Assembly: GCA_902776665.1 (NCBI GenBank) | Contig: CACYQZ010000005.1 | Coordinates: 34,869-98,868, forward strand | Length of the DNA: 64,000 bases | Direction of reading: 5' to 3' | Source: an uncultured Prevotellaceae bacterium | Lineage (GTDB): Bacteria > Bacteroidota > Bacteroidia > Bacteroidales > Bacteroidaceae | Shown here: positions 44,513-53,291 of the stretch, piece after piece | Layout: every line of letters begins with the position of its first letter | Position numbering within the stretch: position 1 is the stretch's first letter | The notes under the pieces: generated by a model | What the model was told of the DNA's origin: nothing | Database searches by the model: none | What the model saw: only the letters and a program-made list of their open reading frames with translations | Position numbers and translations under genes: made by a program

Positions 44513-44537
44513 GGGGCTCTTTCGCCCCACTTTTTTT
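44513..44537 (+). terminator. Intrinsic terminator after aminopeptidase P
   Basis: GGGGC-TCTTTC-GCCCC followed by ACTTTTTTT, 66 bp after the stop codon. Confidence 0.85.
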
Positions 44538-44544
44538 ATTTATG

Positions 44545-44553
44545 TATATTTGC
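44545..44553 (+). promoter_or_regulatory. -7 element of the GH18 gene
   Basis: TATATTTGC immediately follows the aminopeptidase terminator, leaving a leader of about 75 nt before the ATG at 44632. Confidence 0.55.
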
Positions 44554-44631
44554 ACGAAAATTCGTTTAAAAGCGAAAAAACATTACAAATTTAAATTAAA
44601 TTCACAAACTATCAAAACAATTGTTTTCAAG

Positions 44632-47175
44632 ATGCAAACTTTTAAAAAAATCCTTCTCTTAGCGATTGTCTTGTGCTGTAACATCGGCATAAAGGCGCAA
44701 GTTGACAACTATTGCATCCACCTGACGAATGGCGGAACGGTGGATTGTGGCTCGATGCCCGAATTAGACGAAAAAAAGTCCTACACGATTCAGTTTTGGA
44801 TGAAGCCAGAAGCGTGGGAAAGCGGTAGCGTGATTCTCTCGCGTGGCGACGGCCTCAAAATTCAGACCGGTGCGGCCAACACGATTGAAATTGTCGCAGG
44901 AAGCGGCACACAGACGGCGAAAAATTCCAACTTGGCCGTAGGAAAATGGGCGCAACTCACGTTTATTTGTGCCAACAACACGATGAAAATTCTGGTCAAT
45001 GGCAGGCAAGTTACCAGCAAATCGGGCAACCACACCCTTCCCACCGACGAGCATCCCTTCACCATCGGAGGCGGTTTCAAAGGCTTCATCGACGAATTGC
45101 GCGTCTGGGATGCCGACCTGAAAGCATCGGATTTCAACTATTTCATCAATAACACGATTAACAAATTCGTGCCGCAGTTGGACAACCTCGTCGCCTACTT
45201 CAAATTCGACCAAGAGCAATGTCCGAACATCGTCGATTACAAGGCGCTTTTCAAACCCGGCGGATACAACCATCATGGTATCATCAGCGGAAATGTAACC
45301 CGCGAAATCGTCACCGACAACACGGGGCTGCCCTATCTGAAATGCGGTGCCTACACTGAAAACAACAAATTCTATTGGGGCAGTTCACGCGACCAGTATC
45401 TGCTGGCCAACGACGTCATCATTCTCGGCATCGACATGTATTCCGACGGCCACCTCGAATATGCCACACCCAACAACCACGGCACAGCCGTCAATGCAGA
45501 TTATCTTCGGTCGTATCAGGGTCGCAGCGGTGTGCTTTCGCTGAAAGGTGCAGGCTCGAAAATGACCAGTACATCGGGTATGCTCAGAAATGGGCAGAAT
45601 TTCACTTTTGAAACTTGGATTTATCTGGAAAATTGGACGGAAGGAGCCTATCTTTTCCGTCAAGAAACGGCAAATCAGCAAAGTGGACTGGCGATTTATC
45701 TCGGTAAGGAAGCCACGAAGCAAATCATCGTGCGCTGCAACGGCAAGAAATTCATCAACGAGAACTGCATGAGCGTTGGGAAATGGGTTCACCTCGGCAT
45801 TGCGACCAAAAATGGCGATGAAACCAGTACCAAACCGTTCCTGATTGCGGTCGATGGCAAGGAAAAAACCATCGCATCGAGCCCCGACGGCAGCAGCAAT
45901 GGCCGACCCGCCGCCATGGCAGGGGAAACGGCCTACATCGGCGAAAATCTGAATGCGAAACTCGACAACACCACGATTTGGAACATGACCTACCAAATCA
46001 ACCAAATGGCCAACCACATGACGTGGCAGCCGATGCCGTCGATTGGCGGTGGCGGTGCCAATGTCGAGCAGTTGAAGTCGGCACGCGCATTCTACAAATA
46101 CGACAAAGCCGACTATCTGGGCTACAGTTCCTATTCGCAAGACGCTTGGCGCGACATCATGGAAAGTTGTTACGAGGGCTATCGCGGCTACCAGTTTCGC
46201 ATCGCCGTCAGAGGCCACAGCAATTGGGTCAATCTCATCGGTGACGAGAAAAATCGGGTGAGATTCGCCACCGACCTCGCTAAACTTTCCGAAGGCTACG
46301 CCGGCGTGGAACTCGATTTGGAATGGATGTACGGCACGCAAACCAACCTCCGAAAACTCGCCGACGAGATTCTGGCAAGGCTTCCGAAGGGCAAAACGCT
46401 TCACATCTCCGTCCACGTGCAGGCTGGTGCCTATTACTATCCGGCATGGGCCATTCCGACCATCGACGGCTTCACCGCGCAAAATTATGGTCCGCAGAAG
46501 GACAACTTCAGCATCACCACGTTCAAAAACAACTACAACGCGATGATTGCCCACGGTTATACCAACGATAAAATCTATCCGTCGTACGCCACCACCACGT
46601 CGAAAGGTGTCAATGGTTCGGCGGTGACGGGCTATAACCGACTCGATTTGTCGAACTACACCCCGAAAAAGGACGGTTCGTATGAAAGTGCTCCACAAGG
46701 AAGCGACAACTATTGGTTCTGCGGCCCGTATCAGACCTATCTGCGGGCGAAATTCTGCGTCGAAAACAACCTTGAAGGCATTTTCTACTGGGACATCGTC
46801 AATGACATTCGCCCCACAGCTGACCCGAAAAACTACAGCCTCGCGAAATATTGCAACTACGGTCTCGCCTGCAACGTCGATACGTTCGTTACTGAAGTCG
46901 ATGTGCGCCACGTTGTTACTGCCATCAAAAGAGTCAATTCCGACGCTTCGCAAGAACTTCAAATTCGCTACAATGCTTCGGAACAAGTCTTCAGCGCGGC
47001 CAACATTTCCGAAAACGAGGTCGTCGGCATCGACATATTCACGGCAACGGGTGTGAAAATCAGCGAATCGAAGTCGGCGACGGCTTCCGCAAAGTCGCTG
47101 CCGGCTGGCGCTTATCTCGTCAGGGTCAGGCTGAAAAACGGACAGCAAAAAAGTCAAACGATCATCAAAAAATAA
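44632..47175 (+). CDS. Secreted LamG-GH18 protein with T9SS sorting signal
   Basis: ATG 44632 (MQTFKKILLLAIVLCCNIGIKA) gives a signal peptide and 847 residues. Two concanavalin/LamG-like domains (about 25-200 and 310-470; SYTIQFWMKPEAWESG, FTFETWIYLENWTEGAY) precede a GH18 barrel (about 470-760). GH18 enzymes include chitinases and endo-beta-N-acetylglucosaminidases that act on N-glycans. The active strand is YAGVELDLEW, so the catalytic Glu and the preceding Asp are present, but two other acidic positions of the DxxDxDxE motif are Ala and Glu. GIFYWDIVND near the end is typical of Bacteroidetes GH18. The C-terminus (SLPAGAYLVRVRLKNGQQ) is a T9SS sorting domain. The substrate is inferred. Confidence 0.85.
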   Translation: MQTFKKILLLAIVLCCNIGIKAQVDNYCIHLTNGGTVDCGSMPELDEKKSYTIQFWMKPEAWESGSVILSRGDGLKIQTGAANTIEIVAGSGTQTAKNSNLAVGKWAQLTFICANNTMKILVNGRQVTSKSGNHTLPTDEHPFTIGGGFKGFIDELRVWDADLKASDFNYFINNTINKFVPQLDNLVAYFKFDQEQCPNIVDYKALFKPGGYNHHGIISGNVTREIVTDNTGLPYLKCGAYTENNKFYWGSSRDQYLLANDVIILGIDMYSDGHLEYATPNNHGTAVNADYLRSYQGRSGVLSLKGAGSKMTSTSGMLRNGQNFTFETWIYLENWTEGAYLFRQETANQQSGLAIYLGKEATKQIIVRCNGKKFINENCMSVGKWVHLGIATKNGDETSTKPFLIAVDGKEKTIASSPDGSSNGRPAAMAGETAYIGENLNAKLDNTTIWNMTYQINQMANHMTWQPMPSIGGGGANVEQLKSARAFYKYDKADYLGYSSYSQDAWRDIMESCYEGYRGYQFRIAVRGHSNWVNLIGDEKNRVRFATDLAKLSEGYAGVELDLEWMYGTQTNLRKLADEILARLPKGKTLHISVHVQAGAYYYPAWAIPTIDGFTAQNYGPQKDNFSITTFKNNYNAMIAHGYTNDKIYPSYATTTSKGVNGSAVTGYNRLDLSNYTPKKDGSYESAPQGSDNYWFCGPYQTYLRAKFCVENNLEGIFYWDIVNDIRPTADPKNYSLAKYCNYGLACNVDTFVTEVDVRHVVTAIKRVNSDASQELQIRYNASEQVFSAANISENEVVGIDIFTATGVKISESKSATASAKSLPAGAYLVRVRLKNGQQKSQTIIKK

Positions 47176-47187
47176 ACTTACAAAACT

Positions 47188-47424
47188 ATGATTGAATCCA
47201 TTATCATCGGAATTTTGGCCGGTTTTCTGGCCGCAAAAATCACTGGCGGCGAAGGTAAAGGCTGCTGGATTAACTTACTACTCGGTTTGATTGGCGGTGT
47301 CGTCGGTAGTTGGTTACTTGGTTTGCTCGGCATTTCGTGGGAACCCAGTTGGCTGAGCAACATCGGAACGGCTACGATTGGTGCTGTTGTGGTACTCTGG
47401 CTGTGGGCGAAGTTAAAAAAGTAG
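47188..47424 (+). CDS. GlsB/YeaQ/YmgE family membrane protein
   Basis: The 78-residue protein has three predicted membrane segments and the family pattern IIIGILAGFLAAKITGGEGKGCWINLLLGLIGGVVGSWLLGLLG. These small transglycosylase-associated proteins are induced by stress in several bacteria, but their activity is unknown. It lies 12 bp after the GH18 gene and 25 bp before a sulfatase, so it is probably co-transcribed with the glycan genes, perhaps only by position. Confidence 0.88.
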   Translation: MIESIIIGILAGFLAAKITGGEGKGCWINLLLGLIGGVVGSWLLGLLGISWEPSWLSNIGTATIGAVVVLWLWAKLKK

Positions 47425-47449
47425 TTCTCATTAAAAATTTTTCATCAAT

Positions 47450-49009
47450 ATGGAGAAGAAATTTTTGAATTTCGGGGCATTGGCTGTTGGGGCATTGGCT
47501 CCGACCGTCGCACAGGCGCAGGCTGAAAAGCCGATGAACATCGTCTATATCATGAGCGACGACCATTCGTATCAGACCATTTCTGCCTACGACAAGCGTT
47601 TCGCCAACACGCCGAACATCGACTGGATTGCCCAGAACGGCGTGCGGTTCACCAATTCGTTCGTGGCCAACTCGCTGAGCGGTCCGTCGCGTGCGTGTAT
47701 GCTCACGGGCAAGCACAGCCACGCCAATGGTTTCACCGACAACACGCGCACTTTCGACGGTTCGCAGCAAACCTATCCGAAACTGCTCCAACAGGCGGGC
47801 TACCAGACGGCAATGATTGGAAAATGGCACCTGACGAGCGACCCGACGGGCTTCGACTATTGGGACATTCTCATCGGTCAGGGCGACTACTACAACCCCG
47901 AATTCATCCGCAACGGCGAGAAAGTCAAGCGCATGGGCTACTCGACAAACATCACCACCGACGTGGCGCTCGACTGGCTCACGAACAAGCGCGACAAAGA
48001 AAAACCTTTCTGTCTGCTGCTTCACCACAAGGCACCGCACCGCGTTTGGAACCCCGACACATGCGACCTCGACCTGTTCAGCGACAAGTTTTTCGCCCTG
48101 CCGCGCACGTTCTACGACAACTACGAGGGTCGTTTGGCGGCGCAAAAGCAGGAAATGAGCATCATCAAAGACATGGACATCTTCTACGACCTGAAAATGC
48201 GCGACAAGGAAGGTGAACTCCACGCCCAAAACGACTATCTCGACAAGTGGGGACGCAACAACTACGCCCGAATGACACCCTCGCAGCGCGAGCAGTGGGA
48301 CCGCCACTACGACCCGATTATTGCGAAGTTCAAGCGCGACAAACTCACGGGAAAAGCCCTCGCCGAATGGAAATATCAGCAGTATATGCGCGACTATATG
48401 CGCACGATTCACTCGCTCGACAAGAACATCGGGCGCGTCATCGAATACTTGCGCGAAAACGACCTGCTCGACAACACGATGATTGTCTATACGAGCGACC
48501 AAGGCTTTTATATGGGCGAACACGGCTGGTTCGACAAGCGATTTATGTACGAAGAATCGTTCCGCACGCCGCTCGTGGTCTATCTCCCGGGCTCGAACAA
48601 GCACGGCGACATCTCCGAACTCGTGCAAAACATCGACTATGCACCGACCATCCTCGAACTGGCGGGCGTGAAAGTGCCGTCGGGCATTCAGGGACGCTCG
48701 TTCCTGCCGCTTCTGCAAGGCAAAAAGGTGAAAAACTGGCGCAAAGCGCTCTACTACCACTACCACGAATACCCTGCCGAGCATAGCGTCTGCAAGCACT
48801 ACGGCGTGCGCGACTCGCGCTACACGCTCATCCACTTCTACGACGACATCGACACATGGGAACTCTACGATTTGCAGAACGACCCCGAACAGTTGCACAA
48901 TATCTACGGACAACCCGGCACCGAGAAAATCACGCGCAAACTGAAAAAACAACTCAAAGGTCTGCAAAAGCAATACGACGACCCCATCCGATTCAAATAT
49001 CCGCTATAA
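47450..49009 (+). CDS. Sulfatase, serine type, probably GlcNAc-6-O-sulfatase-like
   Basis: The 519-residue S1-family sulfatase has a signal peptide (LNFGALAVGALAPTVAQAQA). The metal site is IMSDDHSYQTISAY (Asp37, Asp38). The formylglycine motif is SLSGPSRACMLTG, with Ser77 as the modified residue. GKWHLTSDPTGFDYWDIL and YTSDQGFYMGEHGWFDKRFMYEES are highly similar in pattern to the S1_11 N-acetylglucosamine-6-sulfatases of Bacteroides; that subfamily call is from memory. An anSME maturase is needed and absent from the window. Together with GH18 it suggests use of sulfated N-acetylglucosamine glycans such as mucin. Confidence 0.92.
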   Translation: MEKKFLNFGALAVGALAPTVAQAQAEKPMNIVYIMSDDHSYQTISAYDKRFANTPNIDWIAQNGVRFTNSFVANSLSGPSRACMLTGKHSHANGFTDNTRTFDGSQQTYPKLLQQAGYQTAMIGKWHLTSDPTGFDYWDILIGQGDYYNPEFIRNGEKVKRMGYSTNITTDVALDWLTNKRDKEKPFCLLLHHKAPHRVWNPDTCDLDLFSDKFFALPRTFYDNYEGRLAAQKQEMSIIKDMDIFYDLKMRDKEGELHAQNDYLDKWGRNNYARMTPSQREQWDRHYDPIIAKFKRDKLTGKALAEWKYQQYMRDYMRTIHSLDKNIGRVIEYLRENDLLDNTMIVYTSDQGFYMGEHGWFDKRFMYEESFRTPLVVYLPGSNKHGDISELVQNIDYAPTILELAGVKVPSGIQGRSFLPLLQGKKVKNWRKALYYHYHEYPAEHSVCKHYGVRDSRYTLIHFYDDIDTWELYDLQNDPEQLHNIYGQPGTEKITRKLKKQLKGLQKQYDDPIRFKYPL

Positions 49010-49034
49010 AAACACTCTATTATATAATAAGGTG

Positions 49035-50141
49035 ATGAAACAAATCAAACGAATCGTCCTCACGGGCGGACCCTGCGCCGGAAAAACGACCGCGCTGGTG
49101 AGAATTGTGGAATATTTCTCGAACTACGGCTACAAGGTTTTTACGATTCCCGAAGTGCCGACGCTCTACAGTCAGGGCGGATGGAACTACCTCACGCCCA
49201 ACCGCCAACTCTACTACGAGGGAGAGCGGGCGATTCTCGAAACGCAACTGGCGCTCGAAGACATGTTTTCGCGACTCGCCGAGGTATGCACGAAGCCCAC
49301 GCTCATCGTCTGCGACCGCGGTACGCTCGACATTTCGGCCTATATGACACCTGAAATGTGGGAGGAAATCACGGCGAAGGCCGGCACCGACTCGAACCGT
49401 TTGCGCGAGCGTTACGACGCCGTGCTGCACCTCGTTTCCGCCGCCGATGGTGCCGAAAAATACTACACGACGGCCACCAATGCCACGCGCTACGAGCAGA
49501 TGAACGAGGAAGGACTGCGCATCGCCCGCGAACTCGACAAAAAGGTCGTGAAGGCGTGGTCGAAGCATCCGCACCTGCGTGTCATCAACAACAACGACGA
49601 CTTCAACGCCAAACTCAACCGCGTCATCAAGGAAATCGCCCACGTGCTCGGACTGCCGCAACCCATCGAGGAAGAACGGAAATACATCGTCGAAATCGTC
49701 GGCGAAATCCCCGAAAGCATCGGTTTCACCGAGAGCGACATCACGCAGACCTATCTCGTGGCCGAGCCGGGTACGGAAATGCGCCTGCGCCGTCGCGACT
49801 GGCAAGGAAAAGTGGTCAATATCCTCACGACGAAGAAGAAAATTTCGGAAACCGACCAACTCGAAACCGAGCGGCAGGTCGATAACAACCTCTACGAGTC
49901 GCTCGTGAAGCAGGCTGACCCCTATCGCCAGACCATCCGCAAAAAGCGTCGCAGTTTCATCTGGAAAGGTCAGTTCTTCGAACTCGACACCTTCTTGCAG
50001 CCCGTCGAAAACCTCACGATTCTCGAAACCAACGGCATCAAGAACCACGAGGAAGTGAAATTTCCGCCCTTCCTGCGCGTCATCGAAGACATCACGGGAA
50101 AGACGGAATACTACAATTACAATTTGGCTTTGAAGCGGTAA
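49035..50141 (+). CDS. AAA_28 ATPase-CYTH domain fusion (TTD14-like)
   Basis: The start is ATG 49035 (MKQIKRIVLTGGPCAGKTTAL); an adjacent in-frame GTG precedes it. The first ~175 residues are a P-loop domain of the AAA_28/NadR-like type, with Walker A GGPCAGKT, IPEVPTLYSQGGWNY and CDRGTLDISAYM. The second half (about 190-368) is a CYTH-like triphosphate tunnel domain. It shows the alternating basic and acidic strands EERKYIVEIVGEI, TEMRLRRRDW and FELDTFLQP. The same domain order occurs in animal TTD14, a GTP- and phosphatidic-acid-binding protein. Binding of a nucleotide or polyphosphate is likely, but the reaction is unknown. It abuts cysS tail to tail with no gap. Confidence 0.75.
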   Translation: MKQIKRIVLTGGPCAGKTTALVRIVEYFSNYGYKVFTIPEVPTLYSQGGWNYLTPNRQLYYEGERAILETQLALEDMFSRLAEVCTKPTLIVCDRGTLDISAYMTPEMWEEITAKAGTDSNRLRERYDAVLHLVSAADGAEKYYTTATNATRYEQMNEEGLRIARELDKKVVKAWSKHPHLRVINNNDDFNAKLNRVIKEIAHVLGLPQPIEEERKYIVEIVGEIPESIGFTESDITQTYLVAEPGTEMRLRRRDWQGKVVNILTTKKKISETDQLETERQVDNNLYESLVKQADPYRQTIRKKRRSFIWKGQFFELDTFLQPVENLTILETNGIKNHEEVKFPPFLRVIEDITGKTEYYNYNLALKR

Positions 50142-51674
50142 CTACCGATTGAGTTTCCACGTCGCGCCGTCCTTCGTGTCCTTCACTTCGAAGCCGAGGG
50201 CGGCGAGTTCGTCGCGGATGTGGTCACTCGTGGCCCAGTCTTTCGCGGCTTTTGCTTTCGCACGAAGTTCAAGAACCATATCAACCACCCGACCGAAGGA
50301 ATCCTCGCGGGCGGCGTTGCCGCCAGTTGAGAGTTGAGAGTTGACAGTTGACAGTCCCAAAATCTCTTCGGCGAACAACGTCATCGTCGATTTCAGTTCT
50401 TCGAGGCATTCGGCACAAATCGTCGCCTTGTGGTCGATGAGTTTATTGACGACGGTGCAAGCCTCGAAGAGATAGCTCACAACGAGTTGCGTCATCAAGT
50501 CGTCGTTCATCGCGTCGTAACAGCGTTGGCGCAGCGATTTCACGAATTGCTTGGTCTCCGCGTCGCAATGCTCCGAAACAGGCACTCGATTCAGGTTTTT
50601 GAGTCCGTCGATCAGTCGTTCGAGTCCTTTTTGCGAGGCTTGCAGTGCTTCGTCGCTGAAATCGACGGTCGAGCGATAGTGCGCCGAAAGAATGAAGAAG
50701 CGAATCGTCATCGGCGAGTAGGCCTGCGAAAGCGACTCGTGGTTGCCCGTGAAAAATTGCTCCAAGGTGATGAAATTGCCGAGCGACTTACCCATTTTCT
50801 GGCCGTTGATGGTAATCATATTGTTGTGCATCCAATATTTCACCATCGGCTTGCCCTGCGAGGCCACCGCCTGTGCAATCTCGCATTCGTGGTGCGGGAA
50901 AACGAGGTCCATACCGCCGCCGTGGATGTCGAACTGTTCGCCGAGATACTTCCGTCCCATCGCCGTACATTCGCAGTGCCAGCCCGGAAAACCGTCGCTC
51001 CACGGACTCGGCCAGCGCATGATATGCTCCGCCGAAGCCCGTTTCCAAAGTGCGAAATCGGCCTGATTGTGCTTTTCGCCGACACCGGCCAGCGAACGGC
51101 TTTCATCCTTGATGTTCTCTAGCGACCGACCACTCAAAACACCATATTGCGGCCAACTTTTCGCCTCCTGACTCTTCTGGTTATACGCTTCGATGTCGAA
51201 ATAAATCGAGCCATTCGACTCGTAGGCCAGGCCGTTGTCGATAATCTGCTGCACGAGTTGCTGCTGCTCGATGATGTGGCCCGTGGCCTGCGGCTCAATC
51301 GACGGACGCAGCACGCCGAGCGCATCCATCGCCGCGTGGTAGCGGTTCGTGTAGTATTGCGCGATTTCCATCGGCTCCAACTGCTCGAGCCGTGCCTTTT
51401 TCTCGATTTTGTCGTCGCCTTCGTCGGCATCGTGCTCCAAATGGCCCACGTCGGTGATGTTGCGCACGTAGCGCACCTTGTAGCCGAGGTGTTTCAGGTA
51501 ACGGAAAACAATGTCGAACGTAATCGCCGGACGGGCATGGCCCAAGTGCGGGTCGCCATAGACCGTCGGTCCGCACACATACATGCCCACGTGGGGCGCA
51601 TTCAACGGCTCGAAGCGCTCTTTTTGGCGCGTGAGCGTATTGTAAACCAAAAGAATTTGCTTGTTTTGTTCCAT
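50142..51674 (-). CDS. cysS: Cysteinyl-tRNA synthetase with repeat-derived insertion
   Basis: This class I synthetase charges tRNA-Cys. The 510 residues include the HIGH-type motif [14 protein letters not shown] and the zinc site with [16 protein letters not shown] and FPHHECE. The KMSKS motif is KMGKSLGN. The C-terminal DALR/anticodon region ([20 protein letters not shown]) ends [26 protein letters not shown]. Residues 441-450 ([10 protein letters not shown]) are the product of a heptamer array, in the loop between FAEEILG and the conserved [14 protein letters not shown]. Other Bacteroidales enzymes, as I recall them, have a short variable loop there. Confidence 0.97.
   Translation of the reverse strand: MEQNKQILLVYNTLTRQKERFEPLNAPHVGMYVCGPTVYGDPHLGHARPAITFDIVFRYLKHLGYKVRYVRNITDVGHLEHDADEGDDKIEKKARLEQLEPMEIAQYYTNRYHAAMDALGVLRPSIEPQATGHIIEQQQLVQQIIDNGLAYESNGSIYFDIEAYNQKSQEAKSWPQYGVLSGRSLENIKDESRSLAGVGEKHNQADFALWKRASAEHIMRWPSPWSDGFPGWHCECTAMGRKYLGEQFDIHGGGMDLVFPHHECEIAQAVASQGKPMVKYWMHNNMITINGQKMGKSLGNFITLEQFFTGNHESLSQAYSPMTIRFFILSAHYRSTVDFSDEALQASQKGLERLIDGLKNLNRVPVSEHCDAETKQFVKSLRQRCYDAMNDDLMTQLVVSYLFEACTVVNKLIDHKATICAECLEELKSTMTLFAEEILGLSTVNSQLSTGGNAAREDSFGRVVDMVLELRAKAKAAKDWATSDHIRDELAALGFEVKDTKDGATWKLNR
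50325..50354 (-). repeat. Heptamer array inside cysS (in frame, 10 codons)
   Basis: The coding strand has CTGTCAA twice, CTCTCAA twice, plus CT, encoding [10 protein letters not shown]. It is nearly the same peptide as in purB and the desulfidase. Confidence 0.9.
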
Positions 51675-51693
51675 AAATCTTGATTTTTCCGCT

Positions 51694-51702
51694 GCAAAGG
51701 TA
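51694..51702 (-). promoter_or_regulatory. -7 element of cysS
   Basis: The minus strand reads TACCTTTGC, 19 bp upstream of the cysS ATG. The heptamer array at 51711 occupies the region where the upstream promoter half would be. Confidence 0.55.
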
Positions 51703-51710
51703 CGAAGAAA

Positions 51711-51742
51711 AGATGAAAGATAAAAGATGAAAGATGAAAGAT
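51711..51742 (-). repeat. Heptamer array upstream of the cysS promoter
   Basis: The plus strand has AGATGAA, AGATAAA, AGATGAA, AGATGAA, AGAT. It lies between the cysS -7 element and the HU terminator. Confidence 0.88.
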
Positions 51743-51760
51743 TTTGTATTTTTCGAGCAA

Positions 51761-51790
51761 AAAAAAGGCGACCCCTTTCGGAATCGCCTT
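51761..51790 (-). terminator. Intrinsic terminator of the HU gene
   Basis: The minus strand has AAGGCGA-loop-TCGCCTT followed by a run of T residues, 20 bp after the HU stop. Confidence 0.88.
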
Positions 51791-51809
51791 CAAAAATTCT
51801 TACAACTGC

Positions 51810-52088
51810 TTACTTCTTGTTCACAGCAGTAGCGAGCTCAGCGCCCGGCTTGAACTTAGCAACCTTCTTGGCAGCAATCTTGATCTTTTTCTTCGTGGCG
51901 GGGTTGATACCCTCACGAGCGGGCTGCTTCTTCACAGAGAATGTGCCGAAACCAATGAGCTGAACTTTGTCACCCTTGGTGAGCGCACCCTTGATGGCTG
52001 CTACTGTGGCATCGAGTGCCTTCTTTGAATCAACTTTGCTGAGGCCAGCAACTTCTGCAATCTTTGCAATCAATTCTGTCTTGTTCAT
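51810..52088 (-). CDS. HU family DNA-binding protein
   Basis: The 92-residue nucleoid protein bends and compacts DNA as a dimer. MNKTELIAKIAEVAGLSKVDSKKALDA is the classical helix-turn-helix body. GFGTFSVKKQPAREGINPATKKKIKI contains the beta-arm and the conserved arm-tip proline in INPAT. The basic tail AAKKVAKFKPG is complete. Its own promoter matches consensus, and a strong terminator follows, so it is an independent, highly expressed unit. Confidence 0.96.
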   Translation of the reverse strand: MNKTELIAKIAEVAGLSKVDSKKALDATVAAIKGALTKGDKVQLIGFGTFSVKKQPAREGINPATKKKIKIAAKKVAKFKPGAELATAVNKK

Positions 52089-52142
52089 AACTTTTTGAGT
52101 TAAAAATGATTATAAAATTAGATGAAAAAACAAATTCTGCGA

Positions 52143-52174
52143 CAAATTTATGATTTTCATTCGATAAAAACAAA
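52143..52174 (-). promoter_or_regulatory. Promoter of the HU gene
   Basis: The minus strand reads TTTG (52171-52174), a 20-nt spacer and TAAATTTG (52143-52150), 55 bp before the ATG. Confidence 0.75.
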
Positions 52175-52255
52175 TAAAAACGTGAAAAAATGACTTTTTT
52201 TTTGAATTTTTTTATTTCTAAGCCCATTTTTGCCCGAAATCACGTTTTTTTTTCG

Positions 52256-52264
52256 TACTTTTGC
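52256..52264 (+). promoter_or_regulatory. -7 element of the rhomboid gene
   Basis: TACTTTTGC lies 26 bp before the start. The nearest TTTG (52229-52232) is 23 bp away. Confidence 0.5.
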
Positions 52265-52290
52265 CGCAGTTTTAGAAAAATAACGATAAC

Positions 52291-53214
52291 ATGATAAGAA
52301 ACATACCTGCAGTCACGAAATTTCTGCTGATTGCCAACATTTTGATCTTCTTGATCACAACTTTCGCGGGAGTCGATGGAAGGGGAGGCTACGTCTTGAA
52401 CAATGTCTTCGGATTGCACTTTTTCCTCTCGACCGATTTCCACATCTACCAACTTCTCACCTACATGTTCATGCACGGCGGTTGGGAACACCTCTTCTTT
52501 AATATGTTCGCGCTGTGGATGTTCGGTTGTGTGGTGGAAAGAGTGTGGGGACCGCAAAAATTCCTTTTTTATTACATCGCCTGCGGTGTCGGTGCCGGAC
52601 TTTTCCAAGAAGCGGCGCAGTTGGGACAGTTCTACATGATGGCCTCGGAGCAAATCGCCGAGTTTGGTGCAACGGCTGTGGTGAAGGCGAATGCCGCCGC
52701 ACTGAGCAGTTGGACGACCGTCGGTGCTTCGGGTGCGATTTATGCCATTCTGCTAGCCTTCGGCATGATTTTCCCCGAAGAGCGAATCTTCATTTTCCCG
52801 ATTCCGATTCCCATCAAGGCGAAGTGGTTCGTGATGTTCTACGCCGGACTTGAACTGTTTTTGGCGATTTCGACGACGGGCGACGGCGTGGCCCACTTGG
52901 CACACCTCGGCGGCATGGTCTTCGGTTTCTTCATGATTCGCTACTGGCGCAAGCACCCCACGGCAGGCTACGGCAAGTCGCGGGGCGAGGAATTTTTCGA
53001 CAACCTGCGCTCGTCGTGGGAAAAACGGTCGAAGAAAAGTGCCGACTCTTTCACGCAAAACTACCGCAGTTCGGGCAATGCCGACTGGGACTACAACGCC
53101 CGAAAACGACACGAAGAGGAGGAAATCGACCAAATTCTCGATAAAATTCGCAAAAATGGCTACGACAGCCTGACGAGCGAGGAAAAACGGAAACTTTTTG
53201 AACAGAAAAAATAG
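52291..53214 (+). CDS. Rhomboid family intramembrane serine protease
   Basis: The 307-residue membrane protein cuts substrates within the bilayer. Six helices are visible. The rhomboid landmarks are YMFMHGGWEHLFFNMFALWMFG (HxxxN region), VGASGAIYAIL (catalytic serine in GxSG) and VAHLAHLGGMVFG (catalytic histidine). A long insertion with KANAAALSSWTT precedes the serine helix. The cytoplasmic tail (about 220-307) is charged and ends KRKLFEQKK. The stop is followed at once by a 77-bp heptamer spacer leading to the next gene. Confidence 0.93.
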   Translation: MIRNIPAVTKFLLIANILIFLITTFAGVDGRGGYVLNNVFGLHFFLSTDFHIYQLLTYMFMHGGWEHLFFNMFALWMFGCVVERVWGPQKFLFYYIACGVGAGLFQEAAQLGQFYMMASEQIAEFGATAVVKANAAALSSWTTVGASGAIYAILLAFGMIFPEERIFIFPIPIPIKAKWFVMFYAGLELFLAISTTGDGVAHLAHLGGMVFGFFMIRYWRKHPTAGYGKSRGEEFFDNLRSSWEKRSKKSADSFTQNYRSSGNADWDYNARKRHEEEEIDQILDKIRKNGYDSLTSEEKRKLFEQKK

Positions 53215-53291
53215 TCGAGGGAGGTTTTTCGAGGATGGAGGAAGGAGAAACGAGGAACGAGGAGGAAGTAACGAGAAATGACGAACGATTT
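53215..53291 (+). repeat. Eleven-unit heptamer array exactly filling the gap between two genes
   Basis: From the base after TAG (53214) to the base before ATG (53292) there are 77 bp, exactly 11 x 7. In this phase the units are TCGAGGG, AGGTTTT, TCGAGGA, TGGAGGA, AGGAGAA, ACGAGGA, ACGAGGA, GGAAGTA, ACGAGAA, ATGACGA, ACGATTT. The consensus is roughly (T/A)CGAGGA. An in-frame ATG in the array (53235) could extend the next protein by 19 charged residues. Confidence 0.8.

Noticed and set aside
53235-53291. N-terminal extension MEEGETRNEEEVTRNDERF of the EEP membrane protein
   Set aside because: Those codons are entirely heptamer repeat; ATG 53292 gives a normal membrane-anchored start.
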